A stretch of DNA of 64,000 bases from positions 4,556,838 through 4,620,837 of the forward strand of contig NW_019091355.1 of NCBI RefSeq assembly GCF_001949145.1, written 5' to 3'. This DNA is from Acanthaster planci. Taxonomy: Eukaryota > Echinodermata > Asteroidea > Valvatida > Acanthasteridae. The position numbers and the translations under genes are program-made. The notes beneath the pieces are model-generated. The model saw only the letters and a program-made list of their open reading frames with translations, did no database searches and was not told the DNA's origin. Below are positions 51,906-64,000 of this stretch, piece after piece; position 1 is the stretch's first letter; the number at the start of each line of letters is the position of its first letter.

Positions 51906-54666
51906 AATATTCAAAGAATTCAAAATGCACGTGTACCATGACATCAGTTTAACCATTCGAACTTCTCCCTTTTGTGCGAAGGTTGCACAGGTTGCATTTC
52001 TGTGCGGCAATGGCCAGTCGTTCAGTCCAGACTTCGAGAACAGTTCCAGTTTATTCCACTTTCGTCACGTCTATTACATGGAAATGTTATTATTTTTTCC
52101 TTTTCGGTTAGTGGTTGTGTCCACTGCGGACAGCTAAGCTTTGATATTAAAAGTGCGCATGTTTTATGCTGTAAATAAGTATCATTCTTCTGCAAAAATG
52201 CAAAAAAAAATTCTCACGGATTTCGTACATGTATCAACAGAGAAATCATATTTACATTTCCCCCTTTTTCGAGGAGCAAAATAAAAATAAGTAAATAAAT
52301 AAATATAACTTGCCACACATAACAGCTCAGAGAAAGCTTCAGAGGTATTCATCTAACCGTTTTGTTGTTGACTGCCCACAAGCGATCCGACAGTCGGGTT
52401 TTTAGCGCGACCGGCGGAGGGACATAAGCCCCAATTATCGCGTCTGCTGCCCGGCCGGGCCGACGCAGCTAACGGTGTGCGGTGTGCTTTGAGCTGGACC
52501 ACAGGAGATCTCCGCCGTGTCTAGCACCCTCACCGCTCACACGGATGCAGACGCTACCGGTACACGGCGAGACCCTCTCTTGCATAATAATAGGGAGTGG
52601 TTATCACCCCGCTGAAAATCAGCCTCAAAATAGCGGTAAACCGTAACGTCCACTGTCATGTTTTGACCACGTATTTGTGGCGTTTTTGTCATCTCGAAAA
52701 GAGAGTTTCTCCGACTGGAAGTAAAAAAAAATGGAAGACTGTCGCCGACAACCCTGATAGCCCGGTGCAAAACATGATGACTTCAGAGTGCATATACGAC
52801 TAGGTAAGTGAAACGAAGCTACCAGAAGTTGTGTTAGAGAATTGACGCTTTGGTTTTAGCCCGCTGGAACTGTGTCTATAAAAAAAAATCGCACTCATGT
52901 TCTAAAAGTCGGAAGGTCACAATTGTTCAGTGAGGCTTTTCACGAGAAAATATTTAAAGAATTTTGAGAAATTGCACCATTTTCCCTGACTTAAAAAAAC
53001 ACGCGTGTTGCGAGCATTTCGTTGCCGTCACAGATTCCATAAGATGAAGAACGTGACGGCAAACACAGCACCAGACGCCATCTTGGGTGTTCACGTCACC
53101 ACAGCATAGCCTCAAGGACATGTTCACATTGTAACTGATGTGTTACCCTCTCGATTACAGATCTGATAAAAGGTATATTTTTCCGGAAAATAACTGGCAC
53201 TTCGCAACGAGGCCTTGACGTAGATTAGGACGGAAGGTTTCCACCTTTTGCTGAGCATGATAAATGGTCGAAATTGGCGCCTGTGTATCAGCCGACAAAC
53301 GACCTGCTCGCGAGGCCGGCCGCTTTGCACCGTCGCACCTCATGCCGAAAATTTGCCAGTGTTTCCCCGCCTCCATACACACTCCCAAATCCTCCTTGAT
53401 TGGACTGATTTCTTAATTAACCATGGCAGGGCCATGGTAAATGGCCCTTGTCGGACAAGAAGAGATTCTGACAATCTTGGGGGGGGGAATCATTAGATTT
53501 GCTGAATAAGATTGACGCGTCTGAATGGCGACTCTGACAGTAAACTTTTGATGTAAAAAAAGAGCCAGACATTGAATCATCAGTTAACGGAAAACTGATC
53601 AAAATGAGAATGATGGATAGCGAATATTATCATAGGAACTGGTCTCTAATAGTATGGATTTCAATTATGACGATTTTGTCAGCATTTATCTCTATCACTC
53701 GTCGGCAAAATGATTTAATTTTGGGATCTAATCTTCACTGATGCATGTGTCAAATGTAAACTGAAGCGTCAGGTACCTTCATGTGACATAAAGATCAAGG
53801 CATGGTGCACCATCCGTAAGTGGCTTGCCGCCTGGAATTTGGTGCACCGGTGCGTGGCTTCGAATCCGCATCGGTTCACGAGGAAAAGAAACCACACCAT
53901 GTAACTGTTTATACCCAGAATGTCATGTATGAAAAATTCAGCTTAATTCCAGTTCCTTGGTAAGAAATTAACTTTCATTTACTGAGGGATAAGGTGTGTG
54001 TGTGGGGAGGGGGCCGGGGTTAAACTGCATGCTCATGCATTGTGCCCTGAGTGCTGATACTGCACGGTTTATATAACATATTGAGAGCCGCGTATTCCAC
54101 GTTTGTTCTAGTGTTCATTACAATTAATGATGCAAAGTAGGAAGTCCAAAATATCTTGCCCTGGACATTTTTTTTGACTTCCCAATCGGAATCGACCACT
54201 CCATTTTTGTTTGCAGATGTCTCGTCATATCTTGGTCCCCAGGGTTTAACAGAAGATCTCAGCACTCGAAGCAGGCACGCGTGTTTCCATATTCCCGAAG
54301 CTAAGCTGTCTTTTACAGAAGACGGGTAAAAATAGAACGAAAAACCTAATGCCAAGTAAATGAAGTCCAAATCCGTCGATCGTGTGGCCGGAAAAACAAG
54401 AAACGTCGTTAATTACAAAAGGGGATATGTGAAGTTAAGCGTGACCCCGGGCAGTGCAGAGACGAAGCTTAATCCAGGCAAAACACGGGCCGTAACCGCG
54501 GCAAAATTTCCCCGCAGTGTCAAGGGGGAAACAAGCGGTCGGGCTCCCCATCAAGCGTTGTATACCTAAGCCAGCGATGGATGGACCAAGGGACGACGGA
54601 GCCCTTGTAGTTTGTCTGCAGGCATGCTAAATTGACTTCGGCTCGGTAATCCCCTTTCAATTCAGT

Positions 54667-54667
<1 letters not shown>

Positions 54668-54728
<61 letters not shown>
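54668..54728. repeat. AG dinucleotide microsatellite
   Basis: About 30 uninterrupted GA units followed by a short degenerate GA tail to about 54742. Confidence 0.95.
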
Positions 54729-54734
<6 letters not shown>

Positions 54735-55354
54735 GGAGAGAGCGCCCGAAACCTGAGGCCGGTAACTAGCTCAGGCTAATAAGGTGTACATCATCTTACG
54801 GTCATATATCAAATTCATATCCGTGCCATTGTACATGTAGACGGCAACACACATGCATGGCTGTGTGTTCATTAGCTGTGCGCTCGTGTCCTGCGAGTGT
54901 GGTATGACAAGCTGGTCGTGACGACCGCGCCGAGCTTCCATCGTGCAACTCCCCGTGAAAATGGCCAATTTCTTGGCCATTTGAACCGGTAATCTCCGTT
55001 TTGGTGCTTGGCACGCGAGACTCCGCAAAGTCGTGAGGACTGAAAAGCCTCGTCAAAACTGAGCAAATTTGATCGGATAATTGAGAACAAAATTAATATT
55101 CTTTAAGCTGCCCTGTGTGAAGAATTCATTCGGTACATTTGTAAATGGAAACTTGGACCGCCAACGTGGTACAAATCACCCCAAACACGACAAAAAGCCT
55201 TACCCGAAACCTTTCACCGTAGTGCTCGCCTCCTCCATGATGATCAATATGTAATGTATGGCAAAAACACACCTACTTGTAACTAATCTCGAGGTCCTCA
55301 CTGTAGTGGAACATGCAGATATAGGCTACGAGACATCAAAACAACAACAAGGGG

Positions 55355-55378
55355 TGAAAATCACCCGGGTGATTTTCA
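55355..55378. repeat. Perfect 24-base palindrome
   Basis: The half-site TGAAAATCACCC is followed directly by its exact reverse complement with no spacer. The centre is CCCGGG. It belongs to no element that I recognise. Confidence 0.85.
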
Positions 55379-58300
55379 GAATAATGCAACAGAATGCAAC
55401 CAGAAGGACACTTTGACATGACGCTGAAATCATTTAAAGATCTATTCAGTTCAAAACTGGAAACGAGACTTTAGAAAATTTCAAAATTGAGCGTAAGAAT
55501 GAAGCAGAAGAATATCTGCATCCAGCGCTCTACATGTAGTGCAGGGAGTAAGGCGCTGAAACGAGCTGAAAATCCGAAGTTGCGTTATCAGCCTATTCAC
55601 AGTCAACAGAGGCTGTTTACGCAGGCCTACATTGGGTCTCCCTCGACCTTCGACCTCTGACCTTCGTAACACAGAGGCTTTTCTTTAAATCTGTGAACGG
55701 ATTAGGACCACGATCGTAGCTTTACTCGAGTTGGTCCCAAAGATCACTTCTTTCTGTATTCTCACCTACCGCATCCTGAAGGATTCTAACGCGGTTATCG
55801 TAGGCCACTGCCGTTCTACCAATGTTCTGGGCACTATTGATTTCATCAGTTAAAGACATTATTATTTCATGCAAAACAAATTATTTTGTCTCACTTCAAG
55901 ACGTGATGTCTGCCATCAAATCCAGGACACTTGCTTGTAAAATTAGATAGATATTTACAACTATATGGGAGATTTGGGTTTTTTAGAATTCGCTCCAAAA
56001 TGCAGAAGGCTTTAACTTTGGTAACATAAAATACAAGGCCCTGTTTATTTCCTCTCTGTGTTCCATTGGCACAGAGGTCAGCTTTAAAATTACCGGAGGT
56101 ACATGTCCACCCATATATCTTTGCAAATTCTGATAAGCAGTAATTGGAGAAAAATCGCAGTTAAAATTCGACACCTGTAAGCTTACGAGGAGCGAATCCC
56201 TTATTCGAGGGGGATTAGGCTAACAATATCCTGTCTCCTCAACTCCATCAATCCGAACACTGTATTCGGTTACAGTTGAAGTGTCCAGTGTCTCATCCTG
56301 CAGAACTGTGTTGCCTCGTTTTTTCTCGCTAACCCGGGACCACTGTCTTATTCCCCATCCCTAAAAAGTGGTGTCCCTTTCATCCTCCGCTGTAATTACC
56401 AGCTATAAATTTACACGGCCAGCCAGACTCGACCACACGGATTCGTGACCCTGCTTAATTAAGAAATATATCTTTTAGAAAAAAAAGATAGCACAGAGCC
56501 ACATTTCCCGCCCAAAACGGTGCAGATCTCTGACCACGTTGCCTGAATTGGAGGGCATTAGAGGAGCAGACGGAGTTCGTAGCCGCTAGCCATTGTGGTG
56601 TATTACAAATTTTAAAGAGGGTTTCGAATGTTTACGGTGCACACATCCCGCGGCGTTGGGTATAATATCGTCGATAGGCCGCACGCAGCGTGGCAAGTGC
56701 AAGCTCTTGTTCGCGTTAATGTATATTGGTTTAAGGTTATTATCTGTTCCGGCGAGATACTGGCGCGGCATCCAAAAAGTGGTCCCTCGTACACTTGAAG
56801 AATATGGCGATTCCGGGGCGATGGGTACGCACCACGAACGCATCCAGTGGCATGCCGGACTTGTATTGCGGGATCTGTTTCTGACGAGCCAGACCCATAC
56901 ACTCGCAGAATAAACTTAAAAATAGGCCGTTTAAATTTACCTGTAGATTAGAGGCGACATGTTATGCCCAAAGTGAGTCGTGTCGTTAACTCCTTTTGAC
57001 GTCATGGGAATTGACTTTCACCTGGCAAGTTTATCAGCCAGAGATTATCTCAGTCTAAGAACCGTTATAACAATTCGAACAATTTGTAAGCTTTCAAATT
57101 TTGGCCCGTTACGTATATAACACCAACTCGCGTACAGGTCTGTTGGCCTACAAAACTGGCATTAATGGTATTGCCAATAACTTCAGTTCTTTTTCATCTT
57201 TCAGGAAATGTCATTGCATAATGCACGCGTGGTTTGTGTGATTTACACTGTGCAAACATAAGGAAATCAGTCAAAAGGGAACTTTCGCTCAAAACCTTGA
57301 TAATTAAAACTTAAAACGCAGCTTACTGCCTAATCCCTACACACTTTTAAAGGATTTTCTCAGATCAGACATTTCACATCACTACATCATGTTTATTCTG
57401 TTGGTGATCAAGGCGATTAGTTTAGCATTTGCTCTTCGTATGTCGTCTCGTGTTTACAATAATGACATCATTATCACAACCGTTGATCGTTGGGGAAAAA
57501 ATTGGTCCCCCCCCCAAAAAAAACCAGTGTACTCTCATAACCTTATAGTTTCCTGTCAATGTAAAAAGAAGGAATGTAAAAAAGAAGCACAGTCTTCAAC
57601 CTCCACCTCCCCCGTCGATCGCTGCAGGAGTTCATTGTATCCAGCGTGTCGCATTTGAGACGCGATTATGGGATTGGGGTTCTATGAATACTGATTAAGT
57701 CGCCCAAACAGCACTAACGGGCTAATATATACGACGTGTACCAATGACGCGGTGAAAAACCCTGCGCTCGTATGTATGCACGCGGTTCAAGAGCTGTTAA
57801 AGACTTCTCCGAGGGCTCTGTGTGGGGGGGGGGTGCAGGGAGAGCGAACCTAAAATTGGGAGGCAGATCAGAATGAAAGCAAAGAGCAACAAGGGAAAAT
57901 ACAGTGCAAAAGGGTCAATCAGTTCTAATCCATGGTATCAAACATTTTCAATTTCTTTGAAAATATATAGCAGGCCACAGATAATCGAATTTGGTCATTA
58001 TTTTGGCGGTGTCCAAGTTCGTAAATGCCTTTGTAAAAAAAAAGTATTGTTGGAACACTGTCTTCCAACCGTGTGAAGAAGCCAAAACAAGACTAGTCTC
58101 ATGTCGATGGTCACGACGACATGTTTGTCTAATATGCATGAGGAAAAATGTCATTCGAGGGCGTAATGTCAATATTTGAAAGCATACCAGAGCTTTAGGG
58201 TACGGGGGCTACTAAGTAAGGTTTCACATCCCACCTCCAAAATAGGCCAAACCATGGATCCTTGTGAGACCATATCGTGCGCACAAGCCGCACTATACCA

Positions 58301-58753
58301 ACGCACCATTTGACTCGACCCCAAACCATACGAATTTAAAGTGAATTAATATCAACAAACAACCCATGACATTTACACTCACAGTCTGTTCCTTGTTCAG
58401 TATTTTATCCAAAATAATTCCGTCACCAAAGCTTTAAGTAAGAAATACAGCATACCAACAGATATGCAGTATGGAATATCGTCTTGATTCTATAAATAAG
58501 GATCGAATGACTTACTAAGCAGGTAATGGGAAATCCGCGAGCCTAAAACCTGCCACATTTTATTAACCGCTGTGTGTTGTCGCAAATGCAAGGTGACTTG
58601 GACGTCATCAAAAATGGAAAGAATTTCGTAACTGCATTGTGCGAACATGTGGCAATGACGTCATGACGTTGCTATGCTATAGACACGTTCCCGTGAACAC
58701 GACAGTCATCTGTCTAATAAAAATAACGTTGCACTTTGTGTTTGTTAACCCAC

Positions 58754-58771
58754 TATATATGTATATATATA
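58754..58771. repeat. Short TA-rich microsatellite
   Basis: An ATATATAT run with one G interruption. Confidence 0.6.
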
Positions 58772-61700
58772 CTACGTATCCTCTTTATGTTACGTCCTAT
58801 TAGATGGAATAGTTTAATGCTGTGGTTGTCATTTTGTCACTTCTGTTCCCATTCTTATAACCTGTATATCCATTTTACATCGGCATTATCTTACATGCGA
58901 AATTTTTTAAGGCGGTGCTTCAATTAAACATGGCTCTGTTTGGTTTATTATACTGCGTGTACCAGTGTACTTTAAAAAGTCTTCGGCTGGTTGTTATGGT
59001 CAGAACGGTGTCTATTTTCCAAGTGCTCAGACGTTTAAATTGAATAACAATCACACCACCCATGTGCTATATTATGCCAGTACACATCTACCGCGGAGAA
59101 AGATGAGGGACCGACCTCTTGTCCCCCAATTACGCCGTCTCACACCTCCCATTTCTCCGGCCATTGCCTGGTCACTCTCACCGGCTCGCCGCATTATCCC
59201 CTGTCAGGACGGCCTAATTGGTCCCGCTATGTTTGATGAGACCAATTGTTCCCGAAATACGCCAATAAAGAGTGCGTAGGCTTAACTCAAGGCAATTGAA
59301 AGGATCCATGTAGCGCTCTCCCAATATAGTATACTTAACTTGAACGTGTACCGCTAACCCTTACGGTGAACAGTTATTGTTCTTTTTGAACTGATTATGT
59401 TTGTAAACTGGTACACTGTTCCGGCAGAACACTGCAGAGCCCGCCATGTGGTTTTGCATTGAGAAAATTCTAATTACTTTTGAATCAACTATTAACTGTT
59501 ATATTTGTAATTATCCTTAGTCACCGTTGTCATTATTTTCAAATACAAGTATTTAATTTCGTTGTGCAGTCGATTTTAAAAAATGACATGCATTTAGGTG
59601 AACACATTTATAAGTACAAACATAAGTTTAACCCGGCAAGGTTTTGTTGTTCTGGTCAGCACAGGACCGACCAAATGTCTCAAGTTTCCAAATTAAATGG
59701 AAATCAATTTACATAAGGAAGTACTACACTTGGTGTTAGAAATCATTTCGTCAACAAAGTTGTGAATCTCAGCAAAGGAACAATTTTGAATGAAACATTT
59801 TCTCATCTTTCCAGTGGGAGTCCAAATCGAAAATAAAATGCATATGAAAAACACGGTGTTCTAACACACGGCGGCATCGTTTTTAAATGAGAAGAAAGAA
59901 ATGATTTTGATCCAAAAGTTAAAGCTTCCTTTTAGCTGCCACCAAAAGCTTACGACAAGTAGCTTAACCTTCTCTTGTTTATGAATTCATGTATCAGTTT
60001 ATTAACGCCTTTCTTCACTGCATCACAATCTTGACCCACACGAAACATACTGTCGTTGGTGGCGTCCTCTACATAATTGTACACACCACAAGTCCTCGAG
60101 GATCGTAACATCGACATCGGACATTGAGACAATGAAACGAAATAACGTTTGCTGTGAATCTTTCGTTAACTTTTAAGGAGTCCTGCATATTTTGTGGTCT
60201 TTGCCTTCAGAATAAGGAAATGAATTCAGTTGATTATTGGCATGATGACCAGAAGTTGCCGCAAAAAAAGGAGCTTCAGAGATAATGAACGCCGTTCATT
60301 ACTTGATGTTACTTTATATTGACAGTCATTTTTGTTTGATTCAAGCCGCATCCCAGCCTCATCCGTCTTTTTGTCCAGGTTTCATTTTCTGGTGTTGCTC
60401 CACAAAGTAACGTCAGAAAATACCAGGACGATTTCTTTCAAACCTGTACCCATTGTTGTCATAAAACGTTCAAAACGATCATTGCAAAAGAAGAGGGCAC
60501 AGGAGGTTCCATTTTTATGAGTATTGCAAAGCTTAATATGTACATTAATTGTCTGGATTCGAAAATTATGGTCGGAGTTGTTACTTTTCATATGTAAGCA
60601 AGAAATGAAAAAAGCCTCCCGCATTTCACCCTCTGCATGGGATTTAGGTGAACTTAAAACCACATAAAGTGTGTGCACGCTTCACAAATGACCTCTCCGG
60701 GCGTATATACCTGGACATGTTCACATAGGACATGCCACTTCCGAACCACTGAAAACAAACTGATGTCCTTGAAAACCTTCCAGTTTGTTGGCATTATGCC
60801 CTCTGTGTAATAACCTGATCCCATTCACCCCTAACCCCATATACAACCCACTATTGTGGGGTTACATAACCTTATTAACTCACCCAAACCAGAAGTTTGC
60901 AAAAGACCCCATGGGAAACGGACGAGTTCTTCGAATAGTGCATGAGTGCTGTGTAGTCCCGTTTAATTCAATTCCGGACAAAATTTACACGTTATGAAGT
61001 GGGTGTCGAGAGATGAGAGTGCTCACATCAGCTGTTGGACGAAACGTACACATGGAGTCGAGTATATGTACTTTTTTTATTTGACGAGAGTGAATTAGCG
61101 CATCTTATGAATTGAAGATGATTTCACATTGGAAATAATTTTGGAAATGATCAATACAAAATCCTTTCTTTACTTATCACCAGTCGTTTTTCTTCAAATG
61201 CTATCTACGTAATATATGTTGTTATGCTCATTTGTATGATGATTACGCCGCCTGAACTCTTTACCATTTTCAAATGCGACTTAGTCTGATTTCCACAGTA
61301 ACCTTTGCAAAATAGTATACATTATTTTGTATCATTACCACGAGTAACGAATTTTGTACCAATATTATACAAATTATCATTATTTTCTATTTCAACCATT
61401 GAAAAATGATACATTGCCTCTACTTTTGGATACAATGCACTCATAACACAGAAGACCCAAGGTGTTGTCTTTGCTTAAAGAAGTTAGTTAACTTTCTTTA
61501 TGAAATTGTAGGGCTATTTGCATTGGTTCGTGCTAGGTTTGGTTGCTTTGCTCCATGAAATGAAAGAAACGTTTTTTTTGTTCTCGCTCGTATTTCCATT
61601 GTGAATTCATGCGCCCTGATTTTTACACTTGGGCTGTCATTCAGCCATACATGTATCACGACAACAGACCTTTAGAATGGTTGGTGAAAATCCTCCCAAT

Positions 61701-63510
61701 ATTTCTGACAATTGCACGGGAACCAGCACGGTGGCCGAGCAAACGAAGCGTCAAGATGTGCCGTTCAAGGGGGATTATCACGCCACGTTAGGCGTTCATC
61801 GGTCCGCACCGCACTCCGATCCACCGCAGAATAACCTCGAGCGAGATTCACCCGAATTCCCATGCCGGAAAAGAATCGCACCAGACCCGTGGGCGACTAT
61901 GGTATTGATTGCAAGCTCGCCGAAAAAAAAAACAGAAGAGGGAAATACCAACGCACTATATGGCACGGCGCGGTAAACATAAGTTACATGCTTGCTTCGT
62001 CAAGAGGCACATGGTATAAAGCTGAAGATGTGGCTGTGAGACGAGGGGGCACATAACTTCAACGAAATTTTTATATTTCTGCATGTTTGGCAAAACGGGC
62101 GGTTCACAATAGTGCGCCTCCTAGAGTCTGCTACGCATTGGCCGGTCACAATGTGCGAAATCTGTGGACTCTTTCAAAACGGGCGTTGGGTCGACAACTT
62201 GCAAACTCTAGTACGCATCAATATTTTCTGTAATTAGAATGAGTCACCTTTGTCTTTGCTCCTCCATTTTTAAGGCACTGAGTTGGCCTACTGAATGCAG
62301 CCCTACAGCGTAATTAGTTCCCCAAACATGTTAACAGCAAGATGTGGCAATGTATCTTCAACTTCACGACTTTTGACGCCAAGCATCATAATCACAAAAA
62401 AAGAAAAGAAAAAAGAAAATGATTAATTAGGCCTGGGGCCACACACACTTCGTTTCAAGAAGGCTTCATTGAAAATTTATCGCGTGTCGATCCATCGAGC
62501 CCGGAAGTTTGGACCAGACAAAAGAATGTTAATGATGCTATGCAATAAAAGCCAGTCGCGCGTTAATGTTCCCGGTCGCAAAATGTCATCGTCTGGTTGC
62601 CATGGTGACAGCAACAGGTGTGCATTCAGTGACCATAAATCATCATTTTTTGAGACCGAGGGTTGGCTCTTCACGCACACAAAAAACCCTTGAAAGTAGC
62701 AATAAAAGTGAAGCTGTACCACCTGGTCGCTTATTTTCCCGTACAGAGAGGCTGAGTCCTGAATTTGGAAGTATCCGTTCTTCAGTTTTCTCGTTGTTTG
62801 ATATCGTCAGGAAAGAAAAGGCCTGGAAATTCGCATCCAATCAACCCTCGAAACTGCTTCCCATTTATGTCAGAATTCCGTTCATGCGCCAAGAAAGCTT
62901 TATTTGTGACCAGCATTGATCCCTAAAATTGGAGCATGAAATGATCAGACTTCCAACTCTGGAAGGATAATTCGTAAAGTAACATGTTCTGTCTTGACTT
63001 CTAAAACCAAAATGCATTTTGAAGGCATTGAATTCTATAAAAAAATGTTGATTAAGACACTCAAAATATTCCAATTATTCCTTTTTTTTCAATTGCCCCT
63101 ATCTTTGGTAAATCTTAGGAGTACCCTGCAGTCTCTACTGAGTGCAGTTTGGTAAATTTCTGTATTTAGGCCTGTACGTGTGGTTGTTTTAGTGAAGCAA
63201 CGCAGCAGGCGATGCACGTTTCTTCAGAACTCGTAATAATTCAACAAACATTTGTACAAATTTGCGTCTGTGAAGCTTGCTTTCTTGCCTTTGTCACCCC
63301 ACATTACGTTTATTGACTTACCACCTGTAGGCCTACAAGTGGTATGGTTAGGTTCAGCATGATCCCTGGATGCCATTGTATCGTAATCCTTTCTCCATCC
63401 CTTCCTAAGATATCATGTCCTGATGCGTTAACTGGCACCCTTTTCAGGAATGAGTCTCGGGCACCTCATCCGCATTATGTCAGCTCCATGAGACCTTAAA
63501 GACTTACTTG

Positions 63511-63545
63511 GGCTATATATACCTCCCCCAGCCCGGCCCCAAGGC
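63511..63545. promoter_or_regulatory. Possible TATA-type core promoter
   Basis: GGGCTATATATACC, a textbook TATA context, is followed by about 25 bases of GC-rich DNA. The TATATATA is symmetric, so either strand could be read. No gene is visible beyond it inside the window, so this is only a candidate for an exon or gene at the window's edge. Confidence 0.2.
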
Positions 63546-64000
63546 GCTGTGTTATTTTCAACCCTTATCGTGCCCCTTATGGTGAACGCTTTATGCAGGT
63601 TGCCACAAAGAGTAAGTGATTCTTGAGGCAAAAGATGAAAAAAGTTGGCAGTGTACTTAAGAGTATATGTATAGTGCAGGTCGACAACATTCCGTAAGAC
63701 CAAAATAATTGGAACCAACTGTCGCGGTGTGGCTCCTTCGCCGCCCATAAAGTAGTTCCCGGTAACTAAGCATTGTTGTAAAAAAGTGGTTGGAACTTAC
63801 GTGCCAATTAAACCGCGCCCTTTCAGTACTAGAAAAAGCGGTGGGGAGGTCATTCAAGAATACTGGAAAGCTTCACAGTCAGTTTGAAGTCGCTTTTAAT
63901 AAGAAGTTTAGCCACCTCCTCACTTCGCTTATACAAAATTTGCAACCTAGTGTTTCACATTCATTCAATTAAGGCAGAATTCGGCGAATTATTTCATGCT

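Larger units (their letters stand above)
34426..64000. other. Downstream flank, about 29.6 kb with no supportable gene
   Basis: Only short ORFs are present (up to about 165 aa), and none has recognisable domains, plausible splice-linked partners or conserved family motifs. The stretch holds two copies of the CACTCTAAA MITE (39341-39500 and 51691-51905), a CTGGCTGG-like cryptic repeat (about 45110-45555), an AG microsatellite (54668-54728), purine-rich and G/T-rich tracts, and a perfect 24-base palindrome (55355-55378). GC-richer islands at about 48050-48430, 56450-56900, 59090-59280 and 61730-61980 may be regulatory or non-coding exons, but nothing proves it. Confidence 0.6.

Noticed and set aside
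53420-53438. ACCATGGC-AGG-GCCATGGT palindrome
   Set aside because: Short and with no context that gives it meaning. Compatible with chance.
53790-53880. B-box-like GGCTTCGAATCC with a tRNA-like look
   Set aside because: The T-arm does not pair and the cloverleaf cannot be drawn. At best a remnant of a tRNA-derived SINE.

Overview
The window is eukaryotic nuclear DNA. Its coding sequences are split by introns of kilobase length with GT..AG borders, and most of the rest is non-coding DNA with microsatellites and short inverted-repeat elements. I can support one protein-coding gene, a plus-strand Pitx-family (paired-like, lysine-50) homeobox gene. Its protein is close to vertebrate PITX proteins, with a near-identical homeodomain, a C-terminal OAR motif and an LSACQYA tail, but the termini are unlike any vertebrate paralogue I know. 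Together with the moderate base composition this suggests an invertebrate deuterostome. A cephalochordate (amphioxus) is my first guess and an ambulacrarian is not excluded. The species call is inference.

Layout: 1-13,560 is upstream DNA with no supportable gene. It carries three inverted-repeat elements and one possible solo element end. A first coding exon (13,561-14,023) encodes a long poly-Gln N-terminus. A second, alternative first coding exon begins at 20,771, inside the intron of the long form, and ends at 20,915 (preferred) or 20,960. Both first exons end in phase 1 and join in frame to the common exon 26,669-26,886, which holds homeodomain residues 1-46. That exon joins in phase 0 to the terminal exon 33,831-34,358, which holds homeodomain residues 47-60, the C-terminal domain, the OAR motif and the stop codon. 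A polyadenylation signal lies 35 bases after the stop. Predicted products are 402 aa (long form) and 296 or 311 aa (short form). From about 34.4 kb to 64 kb I see no credible coding exon, only repeats and possible regulatory DNA.

Pitx proteins are DNA-binding transcription factors of the nucleus. In chordates they act downstream of Nodal in left-right asymmetry and in the pituitary, stomodeal and oral region. The two first exons imply two promoters giving proteins with different N-termini and the same DNA-binding domain, the same architecture as the Pitx2a/b versus Pitx2c promoters of vertebrates.

The repeat content includes at least five inverted-repeat (MITE or foldback) families. One family, with two copies, starts with CACTCTAAA and is packed with inverted GGGTCA half-sites, including four perfect IR3 palindromes of the type bound by steroid or estrogen receptors. 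I found no CRISPR array, operon, rRNA, convincing tRNA or prokaryotic system, and most open reading frames in the window look like chance ORFs.
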